Source: Anaerolineae bacterium (lineage in GTDB: Bacteria; Chloroflexota; Anaerolineae; Promineifilales; Promineifilaceae). From it: a stretch of DNA of 11,840 nt. The stretch is taken from the NCBI GenBank assembly GCA_028284105.1, contig JANQSK010001133.1:1-11840 (forward strand), read 5' to 3'. Below the pieces are notes generated by a model, which saw only the letters and a list, made by a program, of their open reading frames with translations, ran no database searches and was not told the origin of the DNA. A program made the translations under genes and the position numbers. Shown here piece by piece: positions 1 to 6,820 of the stretch. Every line of letters begins with the position of its first letter. The stretch's first letter is position 1.

Positions 1-449
1 AAGAAAAAACAGGCGTCTCTTATCTCTTTATCGCCCATGATTTGGCGGTTGTACGTCACATCAGTCACGATATCGGCGTCCTTTATCTCGGCTATCTCGT
101 TGAAACGGGTCCTTCAGAACGTGTTTACGGCGAAACGGCTCATCCTTACACAGCCATGCTTTTAGCCGCTGAACCTATTCCAGATCCGGAACGACAAAAA
201 CGGCGAGCAGAAGTTCGCCGCATCTATCATGTTGATGCTGAACCACCAAGCCCAGCCAATTTGCCAAAGGGATGTCCGTTTACGAATCGTTGTGCTTTAG
301 TAATGGATGTATGTCACGATGAGATGCCAGGGGTGACGGCCGTAAATGGGGGCGGCACCGTCCGCTGTCACCTCCACACCAGTGGGCCTAAGCTAAACGG
401 TGAATCAGTTGTACCACTCTTGTTAGAAGCAAGTGGTCAAACTCAATAA
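1..449 (+). CDS. Oligopeptide/dipeptide ABC transporter ATP-binding subunit, C-terminal part (partial)
   Basis: This is the last ~148 residues of a cytoplasmic ATPase of a peptide/nickel-type (Opp/Dpp) importer; the frame is open from base 3, so the gene starts outside the window. The visible part opens with the end of the nucleotide-binding domain: the H-switch FIAHDLAVVRHISHDIGVLYLG, here read as FIAHDLAVVRHIS then HDIGVLYLG, and the family's usual G-Y-L-V-E-T-G-P run. Next comes HPYTAMLLAA, typical of the oligopeptide-binding C-terminal extension. Cysteines in GCPFTNRC, in DVC and in VRCH fit the conserved Cys set of this extension, reported to bind an Fe-S cluster in some Dpp ATPases. Walker A, Walker B and the signature motif lie upstream. 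DppD/OppD and DppF/OppF types cannot be separated from this fragment. It is convergent with the sulfatase and separated from it by a terminator hairpin, so it belongs to a different transcription unit. Confidence 0.93.
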   Translation, partial: EKTGVSYLFIAHDLAVVRHISHDIGVLYLGYLVETGPSERVYGETAHPYTAMLLAAEPIPDPERQKRRAEVRRIYHVDAEPPSPANLPKGCPFTNRCALVMDVCHDEMPGVTAVNGGGTVRCHLHTSGPKLNGESVVPLLLEASGQTQ

Positions 450-456
450 ATAATGC

Positions 457-499
457 CTACAAGCTGTTGGCTTTAAGAATAAAAGCCAACAGCTTGTAG
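457..499. terminator. Bidirectional intrinsic terminator between convergent genes
   Basis: A perfect 18-bp inverted repeat (457-474 with 482-499, starting CTACAAGCTGTTGG) has a 7-nt loop. It lies 8 nt after the ABC ATPase stop and 8 nt from the sulfatase stop on the other strand. The flanks are A/T-rich on both sides but lack a long clean U-run, so it may act by stem strength in both directions. Confidence 0.8.
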
Positions 500-507
500 A
501 TTAATTT

Positions 508-2121
508 CTAAAAATTCTTTCCCTCTTCATCTTCCCACCAGCCAATCAAAATACCTAAGTTATCTTCAAACTCAACCCCATATCGCCACCCCAATTCATC
601 ATAGGAAACGGTAGAGCGGTGCTTTAAGTTGCGTAACCAGTGAAACAGTTTTGCGCTTAAATCGGCTCGAATGGCTGCATGCTCAGGAGAATCCCCCAAA
701 TCATTTAACTCATGCGGATCATTATGCATATCAAAGAGCATGGGATGCTCCTCACCCTCAAAGGTCGCATACTTCCATTGTTCATCACGAATCATAAAAC
801 CGCGTGGTTTATCGAGCGGCATACCGATTAAGCGGCCAAATTCGCGAAGCGAGAAATCCATTTCACTAATGACGTAGTCACGCCAAGGCATTTCTTGATT
901 GCCATGCAATAGAGGTCGCAGTGAGCGGCCTTCAAGCAAATGACGGTGCTCAGACACATCACCACCTGCTGTCTCGATGAAGGTTGGCAAGATATCGATC
1001 AGCTCCGCAAAACGGGTTTCTGTGGTGCCCCGCGTCCCATCCGCCTCAGGCGAGGGATCGTAAATCAGTAAAGGGACACGTGTTGAGCAATCGTGCGGCA
1101 AATCTTTTTCGCCACACCAATGGTCACCCAAATTGTCACCATGGTCGCTAGTGAAGACGATGAGCGTGTTGTCAATAAGCCCAGTTTCTCGCATATGGGT
1201 AAGCAAACGGCCAAAATGATCATCCATCTGCTTCACCAACCCCATATAGGCGGTCACGATCTCGTCCCGCGCATTCTTACGGCTAAACACCTTGCTCAAG
1301 CGGATTTGATGATGCGTCCGCAAATACAGATGACCTTCCAGCTCCACATCAGCACGCTGCACTGGAATATGGGTCTCTGGGGGATACATGTTGTGATAGG
1401 GATCGTTCGCAACATAGGGCCAGTGCGGCTTGTAGTAGCCAAGCGATAAACACCACGGTTCCTCACCCATCTCCTCCATAAAATCGATGGCGCGATTGGT
1501 AACATAGGCAGATTCCCCGTGTTGATCTGGAATTCGGGAAGGGTATTTAGAATTACTCCAAATACGGCCGTCTCGGACATTTCCGTCATCATCCACAACG
1601 GCTTGTGCCCAATGTTGCCAGGGGTTATCTCCGTCATACCCTTGTTCATTTAAATAGTCATTGTATTGAAGGCCGGGCTTCGCAACAGGGTCGGCATGGA
1701 GACCGATAAAACGATCGTATGGGTCAAAATCCCGATAGATAATTCGCTGGCCAATTTCGCTTTCTGGCTCAATTCCATAACGAGCTAAGGCGCCCAAATC
1801 AGGGCGATGGTCCGTTTTCCCAACAACGGCCGTTTTTAAGCCTAACGGCCGTAAATACTCCCCAAAAAGCTTTTCATTGAGCGGCATCGGATCCGTATTC
1901 GACATCACCCCGTGAGACGACATATATCGCCCCGTCAAAATGGATGCTCGTGATGGCCCACAAACAGGAGACTGAACATACGCATGTTCAAAACGCACCC
2001 CATTCTTGGCTAGCCAATCAATATTTGGCGTTTGTAAATGGGGATGCCCATAACAAGACAAATAATCCCAGCGCAATTGATCAACAAGAACAAATAAAAT
2101 ATTTTTGACCTGACGACTCAT
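508..2121 (-). CDS. Type I sulfatase (alkaline phosphatase superfamily), Cys-type
   Basis: 537 aa, a formylglycine-dependent hydrolase of sulfate (or phosphonate/phosphate) esters. Metal site: D14 near the N-terminus and D326-H327 in FTSDHGDNLGDH. The signature CGPSRASILTG has C54 as the residue converted to formylglycine. K102 and H105 (GKTDH) and K231-P-H233 match sulfate-binding positions of sulfatases. The overall layout, including the C-terminal stretch around residues 410-500, also resembles phosphonate monoester hydrolases/arylsulfatases, so the exact ester is open. The protein has no signal peptide and is probably cytoplasmic; the Cys-type signature means a formylglycine-generating enzyme is needed, and none is in the window. 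The start is supported by an AGGT site that overlaps the stop codon of the upstream hydroxylase gene, 9 nt away, which implies translational coupling as the third gene of the dehalogenase operon. Confidence 0.9.
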   Translation of the reverse strand: MSRQVKNILFVLVDQLRWDYLSCYGHPHLQTPNIDWLAKNGVRFEHAYVQSPVCGPSRASILTGRYMSSHGVMSNTDPMPLNEKLFGEYLRPLGLKTAVVGKTDHRPDLGALARYGIEPESEIGQRIIYRDFDPYDRFIGLHADPVAKPGLQYNDYLNEQGYDGDNPWQHWAQAVVDDDGNVRDGRIWSNSKYPSRIPDQHGESAYVTNRAIDFMEEMGEEPWCLSLGYYKPHWPYVANDPYHNMYPPETHIPVQRADVELEGHLYLRTHHQIRLSKVFSRKNARDEIVTAYMGLVKQMDDHFGRLLTHMRETGLIDNTLIVFTSDHGDNLGDHWCGEKDLPHDCSTRVPLLIYDPSPEADGTRGTTETRFAELIDILPTFIETAGGDVSEHRHLLEGRSLRPLLHGNQEMPWRDYVISEMDFSLREFGRLIGMPLDKPRGFMIRDEQWKYATFEGEEHPMLFDMHNDPHELNDLGDSPEHAAIRADLSAKLFHWLRNLKHRSTVSYDELGWRYGVEFEDNLGILIGWWEDEEGKNF

Positions 2122-2130
2122 TAAAATTAC

Positions 2131-3639
2131 CTACTTCCAAACTGAATTGACCCAACCATCTGCATCATAATCCGACATCGCCTGATCAACGAGCCCTTTA
2201 TAAGCATCCACCTCACCACGCACTGTTGCAAACTGAAGCGTATTCATGCGTTGAATATCTTTACTGCCCGCGTAGTTTTGCTCATAAAGGCCGTGTCGGC
2301 CTGCAAATTCCGAATAAAGCGCATCCCAAACGAGGTTAAAAAGCTTGATACGCTCTCGACCGGGTAAGTTAGTGCCTTGATAATAGGTATCAATAATATG
2401 AGACAACCCTAATGCGTGCATATCATTCACACCTGAAACGGTGTAGCTTGGTGCTCCACCTAGCGTCGTTTCAAAAAGGTGTCGAATATGGGTCCAGGCA
2501 CTCGTACCATAAATACGGGCGGCTGCCGCCATTTGCAAGCTTGGAACAACTGAATCACCAATACCAGGTTCTGGCTCATACACCATCGCTGATGTCAAAC
2601 CATAAATCACATTTCGCATGGAAATGAGTTCGCCAATGGCCGCTTGAACACCACGAAACTGATTTGTTCCTGACGCTTCGGTTCCCTTCATCAAAAGACC
2701 AATACAAAATTCCAGCTTCACATACAGTCGTGTCGCCGCTTGCAAATTGTATCGATTAAAAAAGCCCGATGCGGGTTGATAGCCTCTCACCTTTTCAACA
2801 TCTCGGTAAATGAGAACATCTTCCCAAGGGATAAAGCAGTTTTCAAAAACCATGACGGCATCATTTTCATCAAATCGGGAGGCTAACGGTGCATCAAAAG
2901 GGCTATTGGCCTTGAGTTCATATGAAGGGCGACTAATCATTTTGAGACCTGGCGCATTCATTTTTGCAATGAAAACGAGCGCTAAATCTTCATCTTGATT
3001 GGGTTTCATGATGGAAGCTGCCCCTGCCCCAACGCCAACAAAAGTAGCGTGGGTCAAGGCTGAGCCCGTCGCCACCATTTTTGCCCCGGACACATAAATC
3101 CCTTTATCATCAGATTTATCGAGCGATAAATAAATATGCTGGACTTCAGAACGAGGCTTGGCTCGATCTACCGGGGGATCGATCAGCACATGGTTCATGT
3201 GGAGCCCTTTCGAAGCAAACTTTTTGTACCATGCCAAGGCATTGTCCCCATAGGGCGCATAATAATCATATCCCTCAGCCATCTGAGCCATAAATGCCGC
3301 TTTATAGTCGGGACTCCGACCCATCCACCCATAATTAATGCGTTGCCATATATCGATCGCTTTTCTTGATTTCACTAAATCTTCGACCGTGTAAGCTGGC
3401 TCAAAAAAGCGGTGGGTTCGATGGCCAAATTTATCAATTGTGGTGAGATCATCTTGTAGCTCTGGATCATGGAGTGCGTCATAGAGTCTTGCCATACTGC
3501 GAGCCGCGTTCCGAAAGGCAGGGTGTTCTGTGACATTTTCTATAATCTCCCCATCAAACCAAATCTCACGCCCATCGTTTAGCGAATCAAGGTATTCTTC
3601 CCCTGTCATCAATTGATTGATTTCTTGAATAGTTTCCAT
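2131..3639 (-). CDS. hpaB: HpaB-type FADH2-dependent phenol/4-hydroxyphenylacetate 3-monooxygenase, oxygenase component
   Basis: 502 aa, close to the ~520 aa of E. coli HpaB. This family uses FADH2 supplied by a separate reductase and O2 to hydroxylate phenols ortho to the hydroxyl; relatives such as TftD and HadA act on halophenols and release halide. Recalled HpaB landmarks are all present: GREIWFDG, HPAFRNAA, YGWMGRSPDY (R108 and Y112 match E. coli R113 and Y117), MNH with H150 matching H155, VSGAKMVATGSALTH, RFDENDA, FRGVQA and YDADGW near the end. No flavin reductase (HpaC) is nearby, so the reductase must be encoded elsewhere. It is the middle gene of the operon: its AGGAG ribosome site overlaps the TAG stop of the dehalogenase gene. 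The true substrate may be a halogenated or desulfated phenol rather than 4-hydroxyphenylacetate. Confidence 0.9.
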   Translation of the reverse strand: METIQEINQLMTGEEYLDSLNDGREIWFDGEIIENVTEHPAFRNAARSMARLYDALHDPELQDDLTTIDKFGHRTHRFFEPAYTVEDLVKSRKAIDIWQRINYGWMGRSPDYKAAFMAQMAEGYDYYAPYGDNALAWYKKFASKGLHMNHVLIDPPVDRAKPRSEVQHIYLSLDKSDDKGIYVSGAKMVATGSALTHATFVGVGAGAASIMKPNQDEDLALVFIAKMNAPGLKMISRPSYELKANSPFDAPLASRFDENDAVMVFENCFIPWEDVLIYRDVEKVRGYQPASGFFNRYNLQAATRLYVKLEFCIGLLMKGTEASGTNQFRGVQAAIGELISMRNVIYGLTSAMVYEPEPGIGDSVVPSLQMAAAARIYGTSAWTHIRHLFETTLGGAPSYTVSGVNDMHALGLSHIIDTYYQGTNLPGRERIKLFNLVWDALYSEFAGRHGLYEQNYAGSKDIQRMNTLQFATVRGEVDAYKGLVDQAMSDYDADGWVNSVWK

Positions 3640-3650
3640 ATCGGCAACTC

Positions 3651-4955
3651 CTATGCTTGTTCTTTTTTCCGAGGTTGTCTTTTGGGTCGTAAAAGGACGG
3701 GGTCAGGTGAGTGCGGTGGAGGGGCTTCGTTGATACCGTAAAATGTCACTTTTTTACTCCGCTCAGGAGCAACTCGATTGAGGCGAAGTTCACGGTCATT
3801 GGTCTTTTTTGGAACCTGATATTTCCCTTTAAAATTGACTAAATCCCACCACCATCGCCATTCACGGACCTGATTGCCATAGCCTAAAGCATCATCTAAC
3901 CATATTAAAAATTTGTGCGAAGCTGTGACATTAATGGCTAGCCATAAGGCCCATCGATGCTGGAGCAGTCCCTCTTTGCTAAAGTGACATACTTTAATAC
4001 AGCGTCCACAACCAGACCCAGCCGGATTCTGTAGTCGGTATTTTGTGCAGGCTTCTACATCAGGCTTCCACATTTCATACCCGTTAAACATCACTTTATC
4101 CCCCCATGGAATCGCGCTCACAGGACATTCACGAGCACATTTCATGCAGGATTGGCAGAACTTTTGGAGATTGAAGTCGATCGGTTGATCTACAGCCAGA
4201 TCCATATTGGTTGTAACGATAGAACATTTAAATCTTGGCCCTAAGAACGGGTTAAGCACAACTTCCCCAATACGGCTAAGCTCCCCTAACCCTGCCAGCA
4301 TAATCAACGGAATATGGAGCACATCACTGTCCAAATTGGTATGGGCTTGTGCCTCTTGCCCCAGCTCTAGGAGATAGTTAGTTAACGTGGTTGCAGCTAT
4401 CGACCCACGCAAATACCCCCGCATACTTTGAGAATTACTGACCCAATCGTCTCCACTAGCTGCAGCTGTCGTTTCAAAGCCTTGATCGCAAAGCATCACA
4501 ATCGCATATTTATGCTTTGGCTCAATAGGTGTGCCATCCATTTGGTGTGAATACCAAGCATAATCAGGCACCTCACAAATCCCAACAATATCTGCACCCA
4601 TAAAATAGGATAGGGATTTCAAATGATTCGAACGCTCTTGCAAATCTTCAGGAATCGGGGCTTTCTCTGGGTTAGGCTCCCCTTTGTGGTTGGGCAATTG
4701 GGTAGCGATGATTTTCCGCATCACATTGCTTAATGGATATTTGGTCACAAAGTGGGGGAATTGTGCTTTCATCTTTGGCCCCATGTCACCATGGAAGGCG
4801 CGCATAAAAAAGTTCGCCCGCTTTGGCAACCTTGGCACTTGGTCGGTAATGAGCGTGGTGGTTTCTGGAACCCGCTTCATCATTTCCATTGGGAACTTGC
4901 CCATATGTTGCGGCCGTTTTTTTCCTCGTATGCGCTGTCTTAAAGTGGCTAACAT
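3651..4955 (-). CDS. Reductive dehalogenase RdhA-like, cytoplasmic, corrinoid and two [4Fe-4S]
   Basis: 434 aa. Reductive dehalogenases replace a carbon-bound halogen with hydrogen using a corrinoid and two 4Fe-4S clusters. The first cluster motif is CQSCMKCARECP (C267, C270, C273, C277). The second is C303 plus GCGRCIKVCHF (C316, C319, C323), with CH where most members have CP. Before these lies AGLGELSRIGEVVLNPFLGP, the conserved corrinoid-domain stretch. There is no twin-arginine signal, no RdhB anchor gene, and no C-terminal flavin/ferredoxin reductase module as in the aerobic catabolic BhbA/NpRdhA group, although the N-terminal HMGKFPMEMM style recalls that group. A catabolic, cytoplasmic enzyme fed by a separate electron donor is therefore likely. 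The start is well set by GGAGGAG 5 nt upstream. It is the first gene of the operon, under a strong promoter overlapped by a palindrome. QueG-like reductases share the fold but lack this arrangement. Confidence 0.88.
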   Translation of the reverse strand: MLATLRQRIRGKKRPQHMGKFPMEMMKRVPETTTLITDQVPRLPKRANFFMRAFHGDMGPKMKAQFPHFVTKYPLSNVMRKIIATQLPNHKGEPNPEKAPIPEDLQERSNHLKSLSYFMGADIVGICEVPDYAWYSHQMDGTPIEPKHKYAIVMLCDQGFETTAAASGDDWVSNSQSMRGYLRGSIAATTLTNYLLELGQEAQAHTNLDSDVLHIPLIMLAGLGELSRIGEVVLNPFLGPRFKCSIVTTNMDLAVDQPIDFNLQKFCQSCMKCARECPVSAIPWGDKVMFNGYEMWKPDVEACTKYRLQNPAGSGCGRCIKVCHFSKEGLLQHRWALWLAINVTASHKFLIWLDDALGYGNQVREWRWWWDLVNFKGKYQVPKKTNDRELRLNRVAPERSKKVTFYGINEAPPPHSPDPVLLRPKRQPRKKEQA

Positions 4956-4970
4956 CGTATCTCCTCCAAT

Positions 4971-4999
4971 TTGATCAAAAGGCCAATTCGAGTTAAATT
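4971..4999 (+). promoter_or_regulatory. Candidate promoter of the MarR-family gene
   Basis: TTGATC (4971-4976) and TAAATT (4994-4999) are spaced by 17 nt; each matches four of six consensus bases. Its -10 overlaps the -10 of the divergent operon promoter, and the expected start (about 5006) lies at the edge of the palindrome, which would fit negative autoregulation. The match is moderate. Confidence 0.4.
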
Positions 5000-5025
5000 A
5001 TGTCTCAACCAAGTTGACTAGTCAA
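4997..5025 (-). promoter_or_regulatory. Sigma70-type promoter of the rdhA-hpaB-sulfatase operon
   Basis: On the minus strand, TTGACT (5025-5020) and CATAAT (5002-4997) are separated by exactly 17 nt. Each hexamer is one base off consensus. Transcription would start near 4990, giving a leader of about 35 nt that carries the GGAGGAG site before the ATG at 4955. The -35 and much of the spacer lie inside the palindrome at 5008-5031, so a bound MarR dimer would block polymerase. Confidence 0.75.
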
Positions 5026-5031
5026 CTTGGT
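5008..5031. promoter_or_regulatory. Perfect 24-bp palindrome, probable MarR operator
   Basis: The core TTGACTAGTCAA extends to a 24-bp perfect dyad with 12-bp half-sites. It lies between the divergent dehalogenase operon and the MarR-family gene and covers the -35 of the operon promoter. MarR dimers typically bind such palindromes of about 16-24 bp next to their own gene. Binding is inferred, not shown. Confidence 0.8.
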
Positions 5032-5052
5032 ACTGTGTTCAAGGACTTTTTT

Positions 5053-5523
5053 ATGAACTATTCGCCAAGTCAAACGAAAAAAGGGACCCCCTATCTTGAT
5101 TATGAGCGCTCTGCTGGGTTTAACTTCACGCTCGTCTCAAATAAGCTATCGAGGGGATTAACCAAAGTTTTGCGCTCTCGTTTTGATATTGGCGTGATTG
5201 AATGGCGCGTGATGGTTCATTTGGCGATTGATGCCCCCATGATTGCGAGTGATATTAGCAAGCTTGGCACAATAGATAAGGGGCTTGTCAGTAAAGCGTT
5301 TAAATCCTTGGAAGCCAAAGAACTCATTACGCTTCGTTGTTTTCCCAATGAAAAACGACCCCGTTTAGCGGAACTAACGGAAGCAGGCCGCAATATGCAC
5401 GATGAAATTTTGCCGCTTGTTTTAGCCCGAGAAACGGCCGTTTTTACCGGCCTATCCTCCACTGAAATCGATCAACTTTTTGAAACACTCGCCAAGATCA
5501 GAAAAAATCTTGAGCTACTTTAG
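5053..5523 (+). CDS. MarR-family transcriptional regulator
   Basis: 156 aa, a winged-helix dimer that usually represses neighbouring catabolic or efflux genes and lets go when it binds a phenolic or other aromatic ligand. The centre shows the expected order: a helix with VIEWRVMVHLAI, a helix-turn-helix with SDISKLGTIDKGLVSKAFKS, then a wing containing RCFPNEKRPRLAELTEAG, followed by a C-terminal dimerisation helix. I chose ATG at 5053 because AAGGA lies 7 nt upstream. A longer frame opens with TTG at 5014, but that codon is inside the palindromic operator and lacks a ribosome site. Because it is divergent from the dehalogenase operon and faces the arylsulfotransferase gene, it is the natural candidate to control both. 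One ACGGCCGT copy lies near its 3' end. Confidence 0.9.
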   Translation: MNYSPSQTKKGTPYLDYERSAGFNFTLVSNKLSRGLTKVLRSRFDIGVIEWRVMVHLAIDAPMIASDISKLGTIDKGLVSKAFKSLEAKELITLRCFPNEKRPRLAELTEAGRNMHDEILPLVLARETAVFTGLSSTEIDQLFETLAKIRKNLELL

Positions 5524-5579
5524 GTAAATCACAAAAAGTTTTAAAAATTAAACCAACTTCAATTATTGTCATTTACTCG

Positions 5580-5632
5580 GTGATTGACAGCCTTTGTAAG
5601 GCATCATTTTTAGAAGACTTTCTGTCAATCAC
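5580..5632. promoter_or_regulatory. Spaced inverted repeat upstream of the arylsulfotransferase gene
   Basis: GTGATTGACAG (5580-5590) and its exact reverse complement CTGTCAATCAC (5622-5632) flank a 31-nt spacer and end 28 nt before the ATG at 5661. The left arm holds a consensus -35 hexamer TTGACA (5584-5589), but no good -10 follows at 16-18 nt. It may be a pair of regulator half-sites (the TTGAC core is shared with the MarR palindrome), an activator-dependent promoter or a leader hairpin. Confidence 0.5.
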
Positions 5633-5660
5633 ATAAATTATTTACAAAAAGAGAATAGAG

Positions 5661-6743
5661 ATGACCCAAATCGACCAACACAAAATACGGCGCCTATTTC
5701 GAACTGGCGTAACTGCTTACGATAAAGAATTAGCTTGCCCAGGCTATGTTTTATTTTCGCCTCTTTATGGGAACAACACTTATCTAATGGCACTCGACGG
5801 CACTTTTGTTCATCAATGGGAGCATGAACATGTGCCAGGGTTATATGGGTATTTAACACCACAAAACACCCTTTTCTATTCGGCAAAAGTTCAGGACCGG
5901 ACTTGGGATATTTTCCCCATTTGGCGTTTGTTTAAAGGGGGATTGCTTCAAGAATATGATTGGGAAGGTAATCTCATTTGGGAGCATACTCACGAATTTA
6001 TTCATCACGATGCCCGAAAAATGGATCACGGCGGGGCAATCTATCTCTCGCTTGAGGAGGTTCCACCTGCATTAGCCAAACAGGTGCAAGGCGGTATCCA
6101 AGTGGATGATCTCCCCATGTGGGCAGACGTCATCATCGAGGTAGATAAGGACGGAAACAAAATTTGGGAATGGCACGCGATTGACCATCTAGATGTAACA
6201 ACAGAAATCATCGCGCCTAATGTGCCTCGCTGGGAGTGGACCCACGGCAATGCAGTCGTTCCGCTAGATAATGACCGCGTGATGATCAGCATGCGTAACA
6301 CCTCAACTGTAGGCATCATTGATAAGAAAAGCGGTAGCTTTGTTTGGAAAATTGGAGATGAACTTCTGGGTGGACAGCACGATCCTAGCATGCTTCCAAA
6401 TGGAAATATGCTCCTCTTTGACAATGGCATTTATCGAACCCATGATTGGCTCACCCACTCTAAAGTGCTTGAAATCAATCCTCAAACCAATCAAGTCGAA
6501 TGGGAGTATGAAGATGCACCCGTTTGGGACTTTTACAGTCCGACCGTCTCTGGTGCACAGCGTTTACCCAATGGCAATACGTTAATCACAGAAGGAACGA
6601 CAGGGCGGTTGTTCCAAGTTACGCCTTCCGGTCAGCTTGTGTGGGAATTCGTCAATCCTCAGTTCAACATCAACCCAAGAGATTGGGAAGTCAACATGAT
6701 TTTCCGAGGAACACATTACATGCGTGAAGATCTGCCATTTTAA
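5661..6743 (+). CDS. Arylsulfotransferase (ASST)-like beta-propeller protein
   Basis: 360 aa. ASST enzymes move sulfate from an aryl sulfate to a phenolic acceptor through a sulfohistidine, without PAPS. The N-terminus CPGYVLFSPL and LDGTFVHQW is typical of the family, and the body shows repeated propeller blades of the G-x-x-x-W-E type (WEGNLIWEH, KDGNKIWEW, KSGSFVWKIG, PSGQLVWEF). Candidate catalytic or binding residues are H115-H116-D117, H195 in WTHGN, H240 in GQHDPSMLPNGN, and R259-T260 in NGIYRTHD. The best-known ASSTs are periplasmic with a signal peptide; none is visible here. The start is the first ATG after a weak GAGAATAGAG purine tract. The next gene lies 77 nt away on the same strand and is another sulfate-ester enzyme. 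A general PQQ-like propeller of unknown function is the alternative. Confidence 0.82.
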   Translation: MTQIDQHKIRRLFRTGVTAYDKELACPGYVLFSPLYGNNTYLMALDGTFVHQWEHEHVPGLYGYLTPQNTLFYSAKVQDRTWDIFPIWRLFKGGLLQEYDWEGNLIWEHTHEFIHHDARKMDHGGAIYLSLEEVPPALAKQVQGGIQVDDLPMWADVIIEVDKDGNKIWEWHAIDHLDVTTEIIAPNVPRWEWTHGNAVVPLDNDRVMISMRNTSTVGIIDKKSGSFVWKIGDELLGGQHDPSMLPNGNMLLFDNGIYRTHDWLTHSKVLEINPQTNQVEWEYEDAPVWDFYSPTVSGAQRLPNGNTLITEGTTGRLFQVTPSGQLVWEFVNPQFNINPRDWEVNMIFRGTHYMREDLPF

Positions 6744-6820
6744 AAAGGCTCGTTTAGAATTTTTTTCGCAAAATTAGGCTTTTTGAGGTAAAAACAGCTA
6801 AACATAACTGTGATCAAGCT

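Noticed and set aside
508..2121. Calling the sulfatase a phosphonate monoester hydrolase outright
   Set aside because: The layout is similar, but GKTDH and KPH are sulfatase-like at substrate-binding positions, so the broader sulfatase call is safer.
5014..5052. Longer N-terminus for the MarR protein starting at TTG 5014
   Set aside because: The codon lies inside the palindromic operator and lacks a ribosome site, while ATG 5053 has AAGGA at proper spacing.
6041..6430. 129-codon open frame on the minus strand opposite the arylsulfotransferase gene
   Set aside because: The plus-strand protein has clear family motifs across this stretch; the antisense frame has no recognisable protein features. 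Other antisense and out-of-frame open stretches in the window were dropped for the same reason.
6742..6784. Possible terminator after the arylsulfotransferase gene (AAAAAGGCT with AGGCTTTTT)
   Set aside because: The stem has a G-G mismatch, few GC pairs and a 25-nt loop, so it is too weak to call.
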